64,000 nt of DNA from Streptomyces griseoloalbus (GCA_014650015.1 BMUD01000011.1:62001-126000), one strand, 5' to 3'. Numbered from the stretch's first letter, positions 24,891-36,999 are shown. A program made the numbers and translations. The notes: generated by a model not told the origin, from the sequence alone.

Positions 24891-27872
24891 GTGAGCGCCC
24901 CCACCCCCACCCCCACACTCGAGGGGGCCCTGAGGTCGCGGCCCGCTCCGCGATCACTGCTGCCCTGTGCGCCGGCCGCCTGCCGCCGGCCCGGTCCGGT
25001 CGCCCAACTCGTTCTGGCCCTCGTCTGCGCGGCGTACGCCGTGGGCGCCGCATTCGGCTGGGGTTCGGAACAACTCGCCCTGATCATGGGCGACTTCGGG
25101 CTGAGCGCGGCGGCCGGGGCCGCCGCCGTGTCCTGCTTCGTCTACGCCCGCAGCCCGCGCACCCGGTTTCGACCCGCCTGGCTGCTGTTCGGCCTCTCCT
25201 CGGCCATGGCCTGTCTGGGCAACCTGGTCTGGGGGTGGTACGAGGTGGTCCTCGGGCTCCCGGTGCCCAGCCCCAGCTACGCCGACCTGTTCTTCCTGTG
25301 CTTCGCGCCGCCCGCCATCGTGGGACTGCTGGTGCTCGCCAAGCGGCCCGTGACCAGGGCCGGCTGGGTCTGTCTCGCCCTGGACGCCTGGCTGATCGGC
25401 GGCTCCCTGCTCACCCTCGCCTGGAGCCTCGCGCTCGCCCAGGCCGCGCAGGCCGAGGGCCCGGGCGTCGCGCACACCGCGCTGTCACTGGCGTATCCGC
25501 TGCTCGACATCGCCCTGGTCAGCATGGTGCTCGCGTTGCACTTCCGGCGTTCGGCGGTGAACCGGTCCGCGGTCAACACCGCGATCGGCGCGCTCGCGCT
25601 GACCGTGATGTGCGACGCCCTGTTCACCTCCCCGCTGCTGCACGACAGCTACCGCTCCGGACAACTGCTCGACGCGGGCTGGTTCGCCGGCTCGCTGCTC
25701 CTCGCGTACGCCCCCTGGACCGCTCCCCGCGGCGGCCCGCCCGAGAGAGAAGGGCACACGCGTGTGGTCCGCGAGCACCTGCCCGGGCAGCGCGGCGGGC
25801 CGGACCACCACCACCCGCCCGCGCCCGGCGGCGAGCCCGGCCGGTATCCGGCCTCCCGGCCCATCGCCGCACTCACGCCGTACCTCGCCGCGGCCGTGTG
25901 CACCCTGGGGATCCTCTACAACGTCCTCAACGGCCGCAGCGTCGACCGCGTCGTCCTGCTCACCGGGGGCACCGTGGTGCTCGCGCTCGTGGTGCGCCAG
26001 GGCATCATGCTGCTCGACAACATCACGCTCACCCAGGAACTGGCGCAGAAGGAGAACCACTTCCGCTCCCTGGTGCAGGGCTCCAGCGACGTCATCATGA
26101 TCGCCGCGCCCAGCGGCATCCTCCGCTATGTCTCCCCGGCCGCCGCCGGGGTGTACGGCCGTCCCGCGGAGGAACTGGTGGGTACGGAACTGGCCGGCCT
26201 CATCCACCCGGCCGACCTGGGCTGTGTCGTGCACGAGGTGCGCCGCTTCCTCGCCGCGAACCCCGTCGAGGAGCCCACGACCCGTATCGAGTGCCGGTTC
26301 CGCTCCGGTGACGGCGGCTGGCTGAACGTCGAGTCGACCGTCAACCGGCACCACGGCGGTCTCATCTTCAACAGCCGTGACGTGACCGAGCGAGTACGCC
26401 TCCAGGCGCAGCTCCAGCACAACGCGGAGCACGACCCGCTCACCGACCTGCCCAACCGGGCCCTGTTCACCCGACGCGTCCAGCAGGCCCTGTCCGGCCG
26501 CCGCGCCTCCGACCGCGGGGCCGCCCTGAGGGGCACGGCCGTACTCTTCATCGACCTCGACGGCTTCAAGGGGGTCAACGACACGATCGGGCACCAGGCC
26601 GGGGACGAGCTGCTCGTCCAGGCCGCCCGCAGACTCCAGGACGCGGTCCGCAAGGGCGACACCGCCTCCCGGCTGGGCGGCGACGAGTTCGCGGCCCTGA
26701 TCGTCGGAGACGGCGTGCGCGACCGGGACGCCCGGGAGCGGCACATCCTGGAGCTGGCCGACCGCCTCAGGGCGACGCTGTCCCAGCCCTATCTCATCGA
26801 CGGCAACGATGTCCGGGTCAACGCCTCCATCGGCGTCGCCTTCGCCGAACCCGGCCTCGGCGCGGGTGAGCTGCTGCGCAACGCCGACCTCGCCATGTAC
26901 CGGGCCAAGGCGGCAGGCAAGGGCCGGGTGGAGCTGTACAAGCCGCAGATGCAGCAGGACGTCGTCCGCAAGGCCGAGCTGGCCACCCGGCTGCGCGCGG
27001 CGTTGCACCACGGCGAGTTCGCCCTGCTGCACCAGCCGGTGGTGTGTCTGGCGGACGGCCGGATCACCTCCGTCTGCGCCCAGGCGCGCTGGCGCTCGTC
27101 CCAAGGGGTGCTCCTCACCCCCGCGGAGTTCCTGCGCGTGGCCGAGGACAGCGACAAGACCGCCGAGCTGGCCCGGTGGGTGCTGGAGGAGGCCGTCGAA
27201 CAGGCCGCCGAACGGCACGCGACCGGTCTGCCCGTACCCGTGGCCGTCCGGCTGAGCGCGCGCCGCCTGCTGGACCGGTCGCTGCCCGTGAGCTCCATCG
27301 AGGCGCTGCTCACCCGGCACGGGCTGCCGTCCGGTTCCCTGGTCGTCGAGCTGGCCGACACCGATCCCAGGGTTTCCCTCGACGAGCTGGAGCGTCGGCT
27401 GACCGTGCTCAAGCGGATCGGCGTCCGCATCGCCCTCGACGGCTTCGGCAGCGGACTCGCCGCGATCACGGCCCTCAGGCGGCTCCCCGTCGACGTGCTG
27501 AAGCTCGATCGCAGCCTGGTCGACGGCGTGGTCGAGTCCGCGCGGCTGCACAAGATCACCAGTGGGCTGCTGCGCATCGCCTCCGACCTCGGGATGCAGT
27601 CCGTGGCCGACGGCGTGGACCTGCCCGAGCAGGCGGTGGCCCTGCGCGCGATGGGCTGCACGCACGGGCAGGGCGTGGCCTTCTCCGGACCGCTCGACGA
27701 GTACCGGCTGCGCAGGGCGCTGGCCGCCGGGCACCACCCGCTGCCGCACGGGCCGGCCGAACCGGTGTTCGTCGGCGGGGGGTCCGGCGTGTACTCCGGT
27801 GGAGTGACCGCCGTGCTCCAGGGCGGTACGGCACTACGCTCACATAATGAGACTCCCGTCCCACCCACTTGA
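24891..27872 (+). CDS. Membrane PAS-GGDEF-EAL cyclic-di-GMP signalling protein
   Basis: A 993-aa protein. About ten hydrophobic helices occupy residues 40-380, with a Pro/His-rich loop near 300. A PAS domain (about 385-505, [15 protein letters not shown] to NSRDVTERV) follows, then a diguanylate cyclase domain with an intact GGDEF at 596-600 and the second motif region [15 protein letters not shown]-terminal EAL-type domain ends the protein, but its signature reads CAQARW at 729-734 instead of EALxRW and DDFGTG has become DGFGSG, so phosphodiesterase activity is doubtful. The layout resembles the CdgC-type proteins of Streptomyces, which control development. GTG 24891 has GGGAG 6 nt ahead. 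Confidence 0.9.
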   Translation: MSAPTPTPTLEGALRSRPAPRSLLPCAPAACRRPGPVAQLVLALVCAAYAVGAAFGWGSEQLALIMGDFGLSAAAGAAAVSCFVYARSPRTRFRPAWLLFGLSSAMACLGNLVWGWYEVVLGLPVPSPSYADLFFLCFAPPAIVGLLVLAKRPVTRAGWVCLALDAWLIGGSLLTLAWSLALAQAAQAEGPGVAHTALSLAYPLLDIALVSMVLALHFRRSAVNRSAVNTAIGALALTVMCDALFTSPLLHDSYRSGQLLDAGWFAGSLLLAYAPWTAPRGGPPEREGHTRVVREHLPGQRGGPDHHHPPAPGGEPGRYPASRPIAALTPYLAAAVCTLGILYNVLNGRSVDRVVLLTGGTVVLALVVRQGIMLLDNITLTQELAQKENHFRSLVQGSSDVIMIAAPSGILRYVSPAAAGVYGRPAEELVGTELAGLIHPADLGCVVHEVRRFLAANPVEEPTTRIECRFRSGDGGWLNVESTVNRHHGGLIFNSRDVTERVRLQAQLQHNAEHDPLTDLPNRALFTRRVQQALSGRRASDRGAALRGTAVLFIDLDGFKGVNDTIGHQAGDELLVQAARRLQDAVRKGDTASRLGGDEFAALIVGDGVRDRDARERHILELADRLRATLSQPYLIDGNDVRVNASIGVAFAEPGLGAGELLRNADLAMYRAKAAGKGRVELYKPQMQQDVVRKAELATRLRAALHHGEFALLHQPVVCLADGRITSVCAQARWRSSQGVLLTPAEFLRVAEDSDKTAELARWVLEEAVEQAAERHATGLPVPVAVRLSARRLLDRSLPVSSIEALLTRHGLPSGSLVVELADTDPRVSLDELERRLTVLKRIGVRIALDGFGSGLAAITALRRLPVDVLKLDRSLVDGVVESARLHKITSGLLRIASDLGMQSVADGVDLPEQAVALRAMGCTHGQGVAFSGPLDEYRLRRALAAGHHPLPHGPAEPVFVGGGSGVYSGGVTAVLQGGTALRSHNETPVPPT
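27842..27847 (+). promoter_or_regulatory. Possible -10 element of the ilvB leader transcript
   Basis: CATAAT stands out in GC-rich sequence about 60 nt before the leader peptide, inside the last codons of the GGDEF gene. No good -35 is seen upstream. A TTGACA at 27869-27874 overlaps the GGDEF stop codon but has no -10 at the right distance. Confidence 0.3.
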
Positions 27873-27905
27873 CAGTGGATGCGCGCCGGGGGGAGGGTCA
27901 GAGCC

Positions 27906-27947
27906 ATGCGCACCCGAATTCTCGTACTTGGAAAGCGCGTCGGCTGA
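27906..27947 (+). CDS. ilvB leader peptide (13 aa)
   Basis: [13 protein letters not shown], with the consecutive codons ATT CTC GTA CTT for Ile-Leu-Val-Leu. ATT, GTA and CTT are rare in this GC-rich genome, as expected of a peptide that senses charged Ile, Leu and Val tRNAs. The ribosome site GGGAGG is 9 nt upstream. A CGCTGAGC/GCTCAGCG hairpin (27948-27955 with 27963-27970) starts right after the stop codon, and an intrinsic terminator follows. Confidence 0.85.
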   Translation: MRTRILVLGKRVG

Positions 27948-27988
27948 CGCTGAGCCTCGACCGCTCAGCGACCTCCACCCGGCGCGCT

Positions 27989-28022
27989 CCCCTCGCTTGC
28001 CTTACGGCACGAGGGGTTTTTT
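27989..28022 (+). terminator. ilvB transcription attenuator
   Basis: A hairpin with stem CCCCTCG/CGAGGGG (27989-27995 with 28010-28016) and an inner TGCC/GGCA pairing, followed directly by six T. It sits 42 nt after the leader peptide and 80 nt before ilvB. When branched-chain aminoacyl-tRNAs are scarce, ribosome stalling on the ILVL codons should prevent its formation. Confidence 0.85.
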
Positions 28023-28102
28023 GTTGCACAAGCACCTGCCGAGCAGTACGCGTAACCCGCACGAACTTCGCAAAAACCCTCAGCATCGAGAAGAGAATGC
28101 CG

Positions 28103-29950
28103 ATGACCGAGCAGGCCACCGGGGCCCCTCACCCGCAGCCCCGGCCCCGATCCGGAGGACAGTCCGCCCCCGTCGAGCACGTCACGGGTGCGCAGGCCCT
28201 CATCCGCTCTCTCGAGGAGGTCGGCGCCGACACGGTATTCGGCATTCCCGGCGGGTGCATCCTTCCGGCGTACGACCCGCTGATGGACTCCGTCAAGGTG
28301 CGTCACGTCCTGGTCCGCCACGAGCAGGGCGCCGGCCACGCGGCCGAGGGCTATGCGCAGGCCACCGGCAAGGTGGGCGTCTGCATGGCGACCTCCGGCC
28401 CCGGCGCCACCAACCTGGTCACGCCGCTCGCCGACGCGCACATGGACTCCGTGCCGATGGTCGCGATCACCGGCCAGGTCGCCTCCAAGGCGATCGGCAC
28501 GGACGCGTTCCAGGAGGCCGACATCGTCGGCATCAGCATGCCGATCACCAAGCACAACTTCCTCGTCACCAAGGCCGAGGACATCCCGCGGGTGATCGCG
28601 CAGGCCTTCCACATCGCCTCCACCGGCCGCCCCGGCCCGGTGCTGGTCGACATCGCCAAGGACGCCCTGCAGGCGAAGACCACCTTCTCCTGGCCGCCCA
28701 CCATGGACCTGCCCGGCTACCGGCCCGTCACCAAGCCGCACGCCAAGCAGATCCGCGAGGCCGCCAAGCTGATCACCGCCGCCAAGCGGCCGGTGCTCTA
28801 CGTCGGCGGCGGCGTCCTCAAGGCCGGCGCCACCGCCGAGCTGAAGGTCCTCGCGGAACTCACCGGAGCGCCCGTCACCACCACCCTGATGGCGCTCGGC
28901 GCGTTCCCCGACAGCCACCCGCTGCACGTGGGAATGCCGGGCATGCACGGTTCGGTCACCGCCGTCACCGCGCTGCAGAAGGCCGACCTGATCGTCGCCC
29001 TCGGAGCCCGCTTCGACGACCGCGTCACCGGCAAGCTGGACAGCTTCGCCCCGTACGCCAAGATCGTGCACGCCGACATCGACCCGGCCGAGATCGGCAA
29101 GAACCGCGCCGCCGACGTGCCGATCGTGGGTGACGCCCGCGAGGTCATCGCCGACCTCGTCCAGGCGGTCCAGAAGGAGCACGCGGAGGGCCACCAGGGC
29201 GACTGCACCGCCTGGTGGGCCGACCTCAACCGCTGGCGCGAGACGTACCCGCTCGGCTACGACCAGCCCGCGGACGGCTCGCTCTCGCCGCAGCAGGTCA
29301 TCGAGCGCATCGGGCAGCTGGCGCCCGAGGGCACGATCTTCACCGCGGGCGTCGGCCAGCACCAGATGTGGGCCGCGCACTTCATCGAGTACGACAAGCC
29401 CGCCACCTGGCTGAACTCCGGCGGCGCCGGCACCATGGGCTACGCGGTCCCGGCCGCCATGGGCGCCAAGGCCGGCGCGCCCGACCGCACCGTCTGGGCG
29501 ATCGACGGCGACGGCTGCTTCCAGATGACCAATCAGGAGCTGGCCACCTGCGCCCTGAACAACATCCCGATCAAGGTCGCCGTCATCAACAACGGCGCGC
29601 TCGGGATGGTCCGCCAGTGGCAGACCCTCTTCTACAACCAGCGGTACTCCAACACGGTGCTCCACTCCGGCCCCGACGACGTCAACCCGGAGGCGAAGGG
29701 CACGCGCGTTCCTGACTTCGTCAAGCTGTCGGAGGCCCTGGGGTGCTACGCGATCCGCTGCGAGGACCCCGCCGACCTCGACAAGGTCATCGAGGAGGCG
29801 AACTCCGTCAACGACCGCCCGGTCGTCGTGGACTTCATCGTCCACGAGGACGCGATGGTGTGGCCGATGGTCGCCGCCGGCACCTCCAACGACGAGATCA
29901 TGGCCGCCCGGGACGTCCGCCCCGACTTCGGCGACAACGAAGACGACTGA
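28103..29950 (+). CDS. ilvB: Acetolactate synthase large subunit
   Basis: A 615-aa TPP-dependent enzyme. It joins two pyruvates to acetolactate, or pyruvate and 2-oxobutyrate to acetohydroxybutyrate, the first common step to Val, Leu and Ile. The catalytic Glu is in [15 protein letters not shown], the FAD/substrate region includes [16 protein letters not shown], and the TPP/Mg motif runs from GDGCFQM to VAVINN. An alternative ATG at 28097 adds two residues; I prefer 28103 (MTEQATG), which matches known actinobacterial IlvB proteins. It leads the ilvB-ilvN-ilvC cluster, 21 nt before ilvN, and is controlled by the upstream attenuator. Confidence 0.97.
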   Translation: MTEQATGAPHPQPRPRSGGQSAPVEHVTGAQALIRSLEEVGADTVFGIPGGCILPAYDPLMDSVKVRHVLVRHEQGAGHAAEGYAQATGKVGVCMATSGPGATNLVTPLADAHMDSVPMVAITGQVASKAIGTDAFQEADIVGISMPITKHNFLVTKAEDIPRVIAQAFHIASTGRPGPVLVDIAKDALQAKTTFSWPPTMDLPGYRPVTKPHAKQIREAAKLITAAKRPVLYVGGGVLKAGATAELKVLAELTGAPVTTTLMALGAFPDSHPLHVGMPGMHGSVTAVTALQKADLIVALGARFDDRVTGKLDSFAPYAKIVHADIDPAEIGKNRAADVPIVGDAREVIADLVQAVQKEHAEGHQGDCTAWWADLNRWRETYPLGYDQPADGSLSPQQVIERIGQLAPEGTIFTAGVGQHQMWAAHFIEYDKPATWLNSGGAGTMGYAVPAAMGAKAGAPDRTVWAIDGDGCFQMTNQELATCALNNIPIKVAVINNGALGMVRQWQTLFYNQRYSNTVLHSGPDDVNPEAKGTRVPDFVKLSEALGCYAIRCEDPADLDKVIEEANSVNDRPVVVDFIVHEDAMVWPMVAAGTSNDEIMAARDVRPDFGDNEDD

Positions 29951-29971
29951 GCGAGAGAGACCGAAGAGATC

Positions 29972-31656
<1,685 letters not shown>

Positions 31657-31665
31657 GCCTCATGG

Positions 31666-31700
31666 CCAAGGGGCCGGAGCGGACTGCTCCGGCCCCTTGG
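31666..31700 (+). terminator. Terminator after ilvC
   Basis: Perfect 15-bp stem (31666-31680 with 31686-31700) and a 5-nt loop, 9 nt after the ilvC stop. It ends the ilvBNC unit and separates it from serA, which has its own 5' region (31701-31922). Confidence 0.85.
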
Positions 31701-31922
31701 GCGAACCCGGGGTAACGTCGGTGGTACGGCGTTGTCCATCCCGTCCTTCCACGGACGGGTGATCCTTCCGAAGCGGCGTAAGACGACGCCCTCGGCGCCA
31801 CTACACTGCAGCACTACATACGCGTCAGGCCCACAGCGTCGTGCGTCTTCCACGCGGCTAGCACTTCTTCACCGCCTGCGGCCGTCGGGACGGCCGTCCG
31901 CACTGGACTTGTGAGGACCCAC

Positions 31923-33512
31923 GTGAGCTCGAAACCCGTCGTACTCATCGCTGAAGAGCTGTCGCCCGCCACCGTCGACGCACTCGGGCCGGACTTCGAG
32001 ATCCGCCAGTGCAACGGAGCGGACCGCGCGGAACTGCTCCCGGCCATCGCCGACGTGGACGCGATCCTGGTCCGCTCGGCCACCAAGGTCGACGCCGAGG
32101 CGATCGCCGCCGCGAACAAGCTCAAGGTCGTCGCCCGCGCCGGTGTCGGCCTCGACAACGTCGACGTCTCCGCCGCCACCAAGGCCGGCGTGATGGTCGT
32201 CAACGCCCCGACCTCGAACATCGTGACCGCCGCCGAGCTCGCCTGCGGTCTGATCGTCGCCACCGCGCGCAACATCCCGCAGGCCAACGCCGCGCTGAAG
32301 AACGGCGAGTGGAAGCGGAGCAAGTACACGGGCGTCGAGCTCGCCGAGAAGACCCTCGGTGTCGTGGGCCTGGGGCGGATCGGCGCCCTCGTCGCGCAGC
32401 GCATGTCCGCCTTCGGCATGAAGGTCGTCGCCTACGACCCCTACGTGCAGCCCGCACGGGCCGCCCAGATGGGCGTCAAGGTGCTGTCGCTGGACGAGCT
32501 GCTCGAGGTCTCCGACTTCATCACCGTCCACCTGCCCAAGACCCCCGAGACCCTCGGCCTGATCGGCGACGAGGCGCTGCGCAAGGTCAAGCCGAGCGTG
32601 CGCGTCATCAACGCCGCGCGCGGCGGCATCGTCGACGAGGAGGCGCTGTACTCGGCGCTCAAGGAGGGCAGGGTCGCCGGCGCGGGCCTCGACGTGTACG
32701 CCAAGGAGCCGTGCACCGACTCCCCGCTGTTCGAGTTCGACCAGGTGGTCTGCACCCCGCACCTCGGCGCCTCCACCGACGAGGCGCAGGAGAAGGCCGG
32801 CATCGCCGTCGCCCGCTCGGTGCGGCTCGCGCTCGCCGGTGAGCTGGTCCCGGACGCGGTGAACGTGCAGGGCGGTGTCATCGCCGAGGACGTCAAGCCG
32901 GGTCTGCCGCTCGCCGAGCGGCTCGGCCGGATCTTCACCGCGCTCGCCGGTGAGGTCGCGGTCCGCCTGGACGTCGAGGTGTACGGCGAGATCACCCAGC
33001 ACGATGTGAAGGTGCTGGAGCTGTCCGCGCTCAAGGGCGTCTTCGAGGACGTCGTCGACGAGACGGTGTCCTACGTCAACGCCCCGCTGTTCGCCCAGGA
33101 GCGCGGTGTCGAGGTCCGGCTGACCACCAGCTCGGAGTCGGCCGACCACCGCAATGTCGTCACCGTGCGCGGCACCCTCGCCGACGGCGAGGAGATCTCG
33201 GTCTCCGGCACGCTGGCCGGCCCCAAGCACGTCCAGAAGATCGTCGCGGTCGGCGAGTACGACGTGGACCTCGCGCTCGCCGACCACATGGTCGTCCTGC
33301 GTTACGAGGACCGTCCGGGCGTCGTCGGCACCGTGGGCCGCATCCTCGGTGAGGCGGGCATCAACATCGCCGGCATGCAGGTCGCCCGCGCGACGGTCGG
33401 CGGCGAGGCGCTCGCCGTGCTGACGGTCGACGACACGGTCTCCCCCGGGGTGCTGGGTGAGCTCGCCGCGGAGGTCGGGGCGACGTCGGCTCGCTCCGTC
33501 AACCTCGTCTGA
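31923..33512 (+). CDS. serA: D-3-phosphoglycerate dehydrogenase
   Basis: A 529-aa enzyme for the first committed step of serine synthesis. The catalytic domain carries LGVVGLGRIGALVA for NAD, NAARGGIVDE for the Arg and TPHLGAST for the His. It is followed by the intervening domain of the long actinobacterial form and a C-terminal ACT domain (YEDRPGVVGTVGRILGEAGI) for serine feedback. GTG 31923 with GAGGA 5 nt ahead gives the known N-terminus; ATG-like starts further upstream lack support. The gene is monocistronic between two terminators. Confidence 0.96.
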   Translation: MSSKPVVLIAEELSPATVDALGPDFEIRQCNGADRAELLPAIADVDAILVRSATKVDAEAIAAANKLKVVARAGVGLDNVDVSAATKAGVMVVNAPTSNIVTAAELACGLIVATARNIPQANAALKNGEWKRSKYTGVELAEKTLGVVGLGRIGALVAQRMSAFGMKVVAYDPYVQPARAAQMGVKVLSLDELLEVSDFITVHLPKTPETLGLIGDEALRKVKPSVRVINAARGGIVDEEALYSALKEGRVAGAGLDVYAKEPCTDSPLFEFDQVVCTPHLGASTDEAQEKAGIAVARSVRLALAGELVPDAVNVQGGVIAEDVKPGLPLAERLGRIFTALAGEVAVRLDVEVYGEITQHDVKVLELSALKGVFEDVVDETVSYVNAPLFAQERGVEVRLTTSSESADHRNVVTVRGTLADGEEISVSGTLAGPKHVQKIVAVGEYDVDLALADHMVVLRYEDRPGVVGTVGRILGEAGINIAGMQVARATVGGEALAVLTVDDTVSPGVLGELAAEVGATSARSVNLV

Positions 33513-33573
33513 GACCACTGGGGGCCGTGCCCCCGGCACCCCCGGCCCCCGTTCGTCCTGAACGGGCTCGTTC

Positions 33574-35121
33574 TCACCCGCCGGACGGGCTGACTCGATC
33601 AGCTCGTCCGGCGTTTTCCGTGGGTGCTTCCTCATGCGCCCCGATGCGCCGCAGACCCGTCGCCGCCAGACCCGCCGCCCCGGTCAGCAGCACCGCCCCC
33701 GCGATCGCGGCGCCCTGCATCCCGCTGGTGAACGCCTCCCGTGCCGCCGTCGCCAGGGCGTCCCCCGCACGTCCCGGCAGCTCGGCGGCGACCGCGAGGG
33801 CGCCGCCCAGGGTCTCCTGAGCGGGAGCGGGTGCGCCCGCGGGGATGTCGTGGCGGTAGACGGCCGTGCCGATGGAGCCGAGGACGGCCATGCTCAGGGC
33901 GCCGCCGAACTCGGTGCCGGTCTCCAGCAGGGAGGACGCCGCTCCCGCCTTCTCGACCGGGGCCGTGCCGAGCGCCAGGTCGGTGAGCAGCGACATCACG
34001 ACGACGATGCCCGACGCCATCACCCCGCACGCGGCCAGCACCGGCCACAGCGAGTCCGTACCCGCGAGCGCCAGCAGCCCGTAGCCGCCCGCCGCGACCA
34101 GGAAGCCGCCCGTCACGACGTGCGCCCGGTCGACACCCCGCTGGACCAGCTGCGCGGCGACCGGTGCGGCGACACCGATGAGCACCGACGGCAGCAGACT
34201 CCACAGCGCCGCCTCCAGGGCGCTCTTGTCGAGCACCGACTGCAGGTACTGGGTGGTGAAGTACGCCGAGCCCATCATGCCGAAGGCCGACATCGTGGTG
34301 AGGACCACCGCCGGGGTGAACCCGTGGCCGCGGAAGAGGGCCGGAGAGATCATCGGCGAGGCCGTCGTGCGCTGCCGGTGCACGAACAGCGCCGCGAAGA
34401 GCAGTCCGACGGTGATCGAGACGACGTACCGGACGTTCCAGCCCTCGGAGGGCAGTTCCTTCAGCCCGTAGACCACGGGCAGGACCGCCGCCATCGACAG
34501 CGGTACGCCGATCAGGTCGAACCGGCCGGGGGAGGGGTTCTTCGACTCGGGCAGGAGCACCGGGCCGAGGATCAGCAGCAGGGCCATCGCGGGCAGGTTG
34601 ACCAGGAAGACCGAGCCCCACCAGAAGTGCTCGACGAGCACGCCGCTCATCACCGAGCCGAGCGCGATCCCGGCCGTCATCACCCCGGACCACAGCCCGA
34701 TCGCCTTCGCCCGCTGGGCGGGGTCGGTGAACATCGTGCGGACCAGCGCCATCGTCGACGGCATCAGGGTCGCGCCGCCGATGCCGAGGACCGCGCGGGC
34801 CGCGATCAGCGTCTCGGCGGTGTGCGCGTACGCCGCGAGCAGGGAGGCGGCGCCGAAGGCCCCGGCGCCGATGAGGAGCAGCCTGCGGCGGCCGATGCGG
34901 TCGCCCAGCGACCCCATCGTCATCAGCAGGCCGGCCAGGACGAAGCCGTAGATGTCGAAGATCCACAGCTGCTGGGTGCCGCTCGGCCTGAGGTCCGCGC
35001 TGATCTCCGGGACCGCGAAGTAGAGGACGGACACGTCCATCGAGACCAGCAGCAGCGGAAGCATCAGCACGGCGAGCGCGGTCCACTCACGGCGGCCCGC
35101 GCGGGGTGGGGTCATCGTCAT
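33574..35121 (-). CDS. MFS drug exporter, DHA2/EmrB-QacA type (14 TM)
   Basis: A 515-aa proton-driven exporter. The conserved motifs are TM1 VLMLPLLLVSMDVSVLYFAV, motif A GSLGDRIGRRRLL in loop 2-3 and motif C-like GVMTAGIALGSVMSG in TM5. About 14 hydrophobic segments are visible. It is divergent from a TetR-type gene across an 84-bp region holding an inverted-repeat operator, the standard layout of a drug-inducible efflux pump. The substrate is unknown. The ATG start (MTMTPPRAGRREW) is natural. Confidence 0.9.
   Translation of the reverse strand: MTMTPPRAGRREWTALAVLMLPLLLVSMDVSVLYFAVPEISADLRPSGTQQLWIFDIYGFVLAGLLMTMGSLGDRIGRRRLLLIGAGAFGAASLLAAYAHTAETLIAARAVLGIGGATLMPSTMALVRTMFTDPAQRAKAIGLWSGVMTAGIALGSVMSGVLVEHFWWGSVFLVNLPAMALLLILGPVLLPESKNPSPGRFDLIGVPLSMAAVLPVVYGLKELPSEGWNVRYVVSITVGLLFAALFVHRQRTTASPMISPALFRGHGFTPAVVLTTMSAFGMMGSAYFTTQYLQSVLDKSALEAALWSLLPSVLIGVAAPVAAQLVQRGVDRAHVVTGGFLVAAGGYGLLALAGTDSLWPVLAACGVMASGIVVVMSLLTDLALGTAPVEKAGAASSLLETGTEFGGALSMAVLGSIGTAVYRHDIPAGAPAPAQETLGGALAVAAELPGRAGDALATAAREAFTSGMQGAAIAGAVLLTGAAGLAATGLRRIGAHEEAPTENAGRADRVSPSGG
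33579..33617. terminator. Terminator between serA and the MFS gene
   Basis: Stem CGCCGGACG/CGTCCGGCG (33579-33587 with 33605-33613) with an inner GCTGA/TCAGC pair and TTTT on the plus side. It overlaps the last codons of the convergent MFS gene, so it serves serA first. Confidence 0.75.
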
Positions 35122-35139
35122 GCCGGTGACTGTACGGGT

Positions 35140-35182
35140 GTCCTATACGGTTGTCTAGGACGTGCGTATAAGACGTGCGTAT
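35140..35182. promoter_or_regulatory. Operator region between MFS exporter and TetR regulator
   Basis: Inverted repeat GTCCTA-10 nt-TAGGAC (35140-35161), overlapped by a direct repeat of GACGTGCGTAT (35159-35169 and 35172-35182, 13-bp period). The AT-rich hexamers inside (TATACG, GTATAA) look like the divergent -10 boxes. Binding of the adjacent TetR protein here would repress both genes. Confidence 0.65.
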
Positions 35183-35205
35183 GGACGGATGGGTAGAGTG
35201 GCGCC

Positions 35206-35787
35206 ATGGGACACCGTGAGGATCTGCTCGAGGGCGCCAAGCGCTGCCTGCTCGCCAAGGGGTTCGTACGCACGACGGCCCGTGACGTCGTCAAGGAGTC
35301 GGGGACCAACCTGGCGTCCATCGGCTACCACTACGGGTCGAAGGACGCGCTGCTCGCACAGGCCTACATCGCGCTGGTCGAGGGGATGGGCGACGCCTTC
35401 GACGGCGGCGGGACCGTGGACGGTACCGAGCCCGGTTCCCTGGAGCGGTTCGAGCAGGTGTGGTCCAACATCATCGGCACCATGAAGGGGCCCGGCTCGA
35501 TCTGGCGCCTCAGCATGGAGGTGCTCGCCATCGGCGACCAGCTGCCCGAGGTGCGCGACCATCTGGCGGTGGCCCAGCGGGAGGCCGGACGCGGCCTGAT
35601 CCCGCTGCTGATGGGCGGCCGGGAGGAGGACGTGGCCGACGAGACCGCGGACACCCTCGGCATGTTCTACGTGACCCTGATGACGGGCCTCATCGCCCAG
35701 TGGACCTTCGACCCGAAGACCGCCCCCGGCGCCGAGCAGCTGACCGCCGGCCTCCGCCGGGTCGTCGAGGCCGCCGCCCCGCGCTGA
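35206..35787 (+). CDS. TetR-family transcriptional repressor
   Basis: A 193-aa regulator. The N-terminal helix-turn-helix reads GAKRCLLAKGFVRTTARDVV then SGTNLASIGYHYGSKDALL, classic TetR. The C-terminal ligand domain (about residues 55-190) is helical with hydrophobic patches. It is divergent from the MFS exporter and very probably its repressor. ATG 35206 follows GTAGAGTGGCGCC. Confidence 0.9.
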   Translation: MGHREDLLEGAKRCLLAKGFVRTTARDVVKESGTNLASIGYHYGSKDALLAQAYIALVEGMGDAFDGGGTVDGTEPGSLERFEQVWSNIIGTMKGPGSIWRLSMEVLAIGDQLPEVRDHLAVAQREAGRGLIPLLMGGREEDVADETADTLGMFYVTLMTGLIAQWTFDPKTAPGAEQLTAGLRRVVEAAAPR

Positions 35788-35802
35788 CGGCCCGCGCACC
35801 GG

Positions 35803-36999
35803 TCACAGCCGGTGCGCCTTCAGTGTCATGTGCAACAGCAGCCGGTCCTCCCCGTCGTCCAGGTCCAGACCGGTGAGCTGCTCGATCCGGGACAGCCGGT
35901 AGTACAGCGTCTGCCGGTGGATGCCCAGCTCGGCGGCGGTGCGGCCGGCCTGGCCCGCGCAGTCCAGGTAGACCTCGGCGGTGCGGGCGAGTTCATGGTG
36001 GGCGGGGGAGAGCAGAGGGCTGACGACGGGGTCGTGGGCGGCGCCCGGGGGCAGTGCCGTCAGCAGCCGGAAGGGCCCGATCGACGCCCACTGGGCGACC
36101 GGCCCCAGCCGGGGTTCGGCCAGCGCCGCCCGCGCCGACGCCGACGCCTCCTCCCAGGCCGCGCCCAGGTCGGCGAGACCCGCGCGGGGTGCGGCGATCC
36201 CGGCGGCCACCGGGGGGCCGCCCCGGCTTCCCGGACCGCTCCCGCGCGTGCGCTCCAGAAGCCGCGCGGCCGCCGTCGTCGCCGGAGCCGGTACGTCCGC
36301 CGAGCGCAGCCGCAACAGCAGGGCCAGGGACGAAGCGGTGGCTCCCCACGGCAGGGTGCACAGCGCCGTCGCGCCCGGCACCGTACGGACCGAGGGGGCG
36401 TCGTCGGGGTCGGCGGAGGGCCAGGGGGCGACGCAGACCACCGTGTGCAGACCCTCGGCGCGGCTGCCGAGGGCGGTGCGCAGTTCGGCGACCGCCATCT
36501 CCCGCTGCCAGCCCCGCTCGGCCGTCAGCACCGCCCGCAGTTCCCGCGTGAGATCGGCGCCCTGCTGGGCCTCGTCGGCGAGCAGTGCCCCGATCCGGGC
36601 CGTCACCCCCATGGCCGCGCCGAGCTGCCGCTCGGAGGGGCCCGGGTCGTAGTCCAGCAGCCAGACGTAGCCGAGGACGACACCCCGATGGCGCACCGGA
36701 AGGCAGATCCGCCCCCGGTGCACGCCCGCCTCCGGGGTGCGCGGGATGCGGACCGGGCCGGTCGCGCGGGTGATGCCGAAGCCCTCGAACCAGGCGCGGA
36801 CGGCGGCCGTCGAGCGGCGGGTCAGGATCGAGCGGGTGCGCACCGGGTCCAGCGCCGACGGATCGAGGTCGCCCTCGCTGTCGTACGCCCCGAAGGCGAT
36901 CAGCTCGAAGTCCCGGTTCTCCAGGGTCGCCGGAGCGCCGAGCAGCTCCGAGATCTCGTCCACCAGCTCCTGGTAGTCATCCCTGTATTCCGACGTCAC
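35803..36999 (-). CDS. PucR-family regulator, likely controlling proline catabolism
   Basis: A 398-aa regulator. The N-terminal region ([20 protein letters not shown]) resembles PucR sensory domains, and a GGDEF-like CdaR middle region follows. The C-terminal PucR helix-turn-helix reads [20 protein letters not shown] then [20 protein letters not shown]. It is divergent from the proline dehydrogenase gene, the position of PutR-type activators in Streptomyces. I chose GTG 36999 ([10 protein letters not shown]). ATG 37038 gives 13 more residues and is possible; neither has a strong ribosome site. Confidence 0.83.
   Translation of the reverse strand: MTSEYRDDYQELVDEISELLGAPATLENRDFELIAFGAYDSEGDLDPSALDPVRTRSILTRRSTAAVRAWFEGFGITRATGPVRIPRTPEAGVHRGRICLPVRHRGVVLGYVWLLDYDPGPSERQLGAAMGVTARIGALLADEAQQGADLTRELRAVLTAERGWQREMAVAELRTALGSRAEGLHTVVCVAPWPSADPDDAPSVRTVPGATALCTLPWGATASSLALLLRLRSADVPAPATTAAARLLERTRGSGPGSRGGPPVAAGIAAPRAGLADLGAAWEEASASARAALAEPRLGPVAQWASIGPFRLLTALPPGAAHDPVVSPLLSPAHHELARTAEVYLDCAGQAGRTAAELGIHRQTLYYRLSRIEQLTGLDLDDGEDRLLLHMTLKAHRL

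Noticed and set aside
27869-27874. TTGACA as -35 box for ilvB
   Set aside because: No -10 hexamer at 16-19 nt downstream; that stretch is GC-rich and becomes the leader ribosome site.
31732-31914. Short ORF upstream of serA as a possible leader peptide
   Set aside because: No ribosome site, no regulatory codon run and no attenuator hairpin with T tract before serA.
31869-33635. 588-codon minus-strand frame opposite serA
   Set aside because: Shadow of serA, which has complete catalytic and ACT domains.
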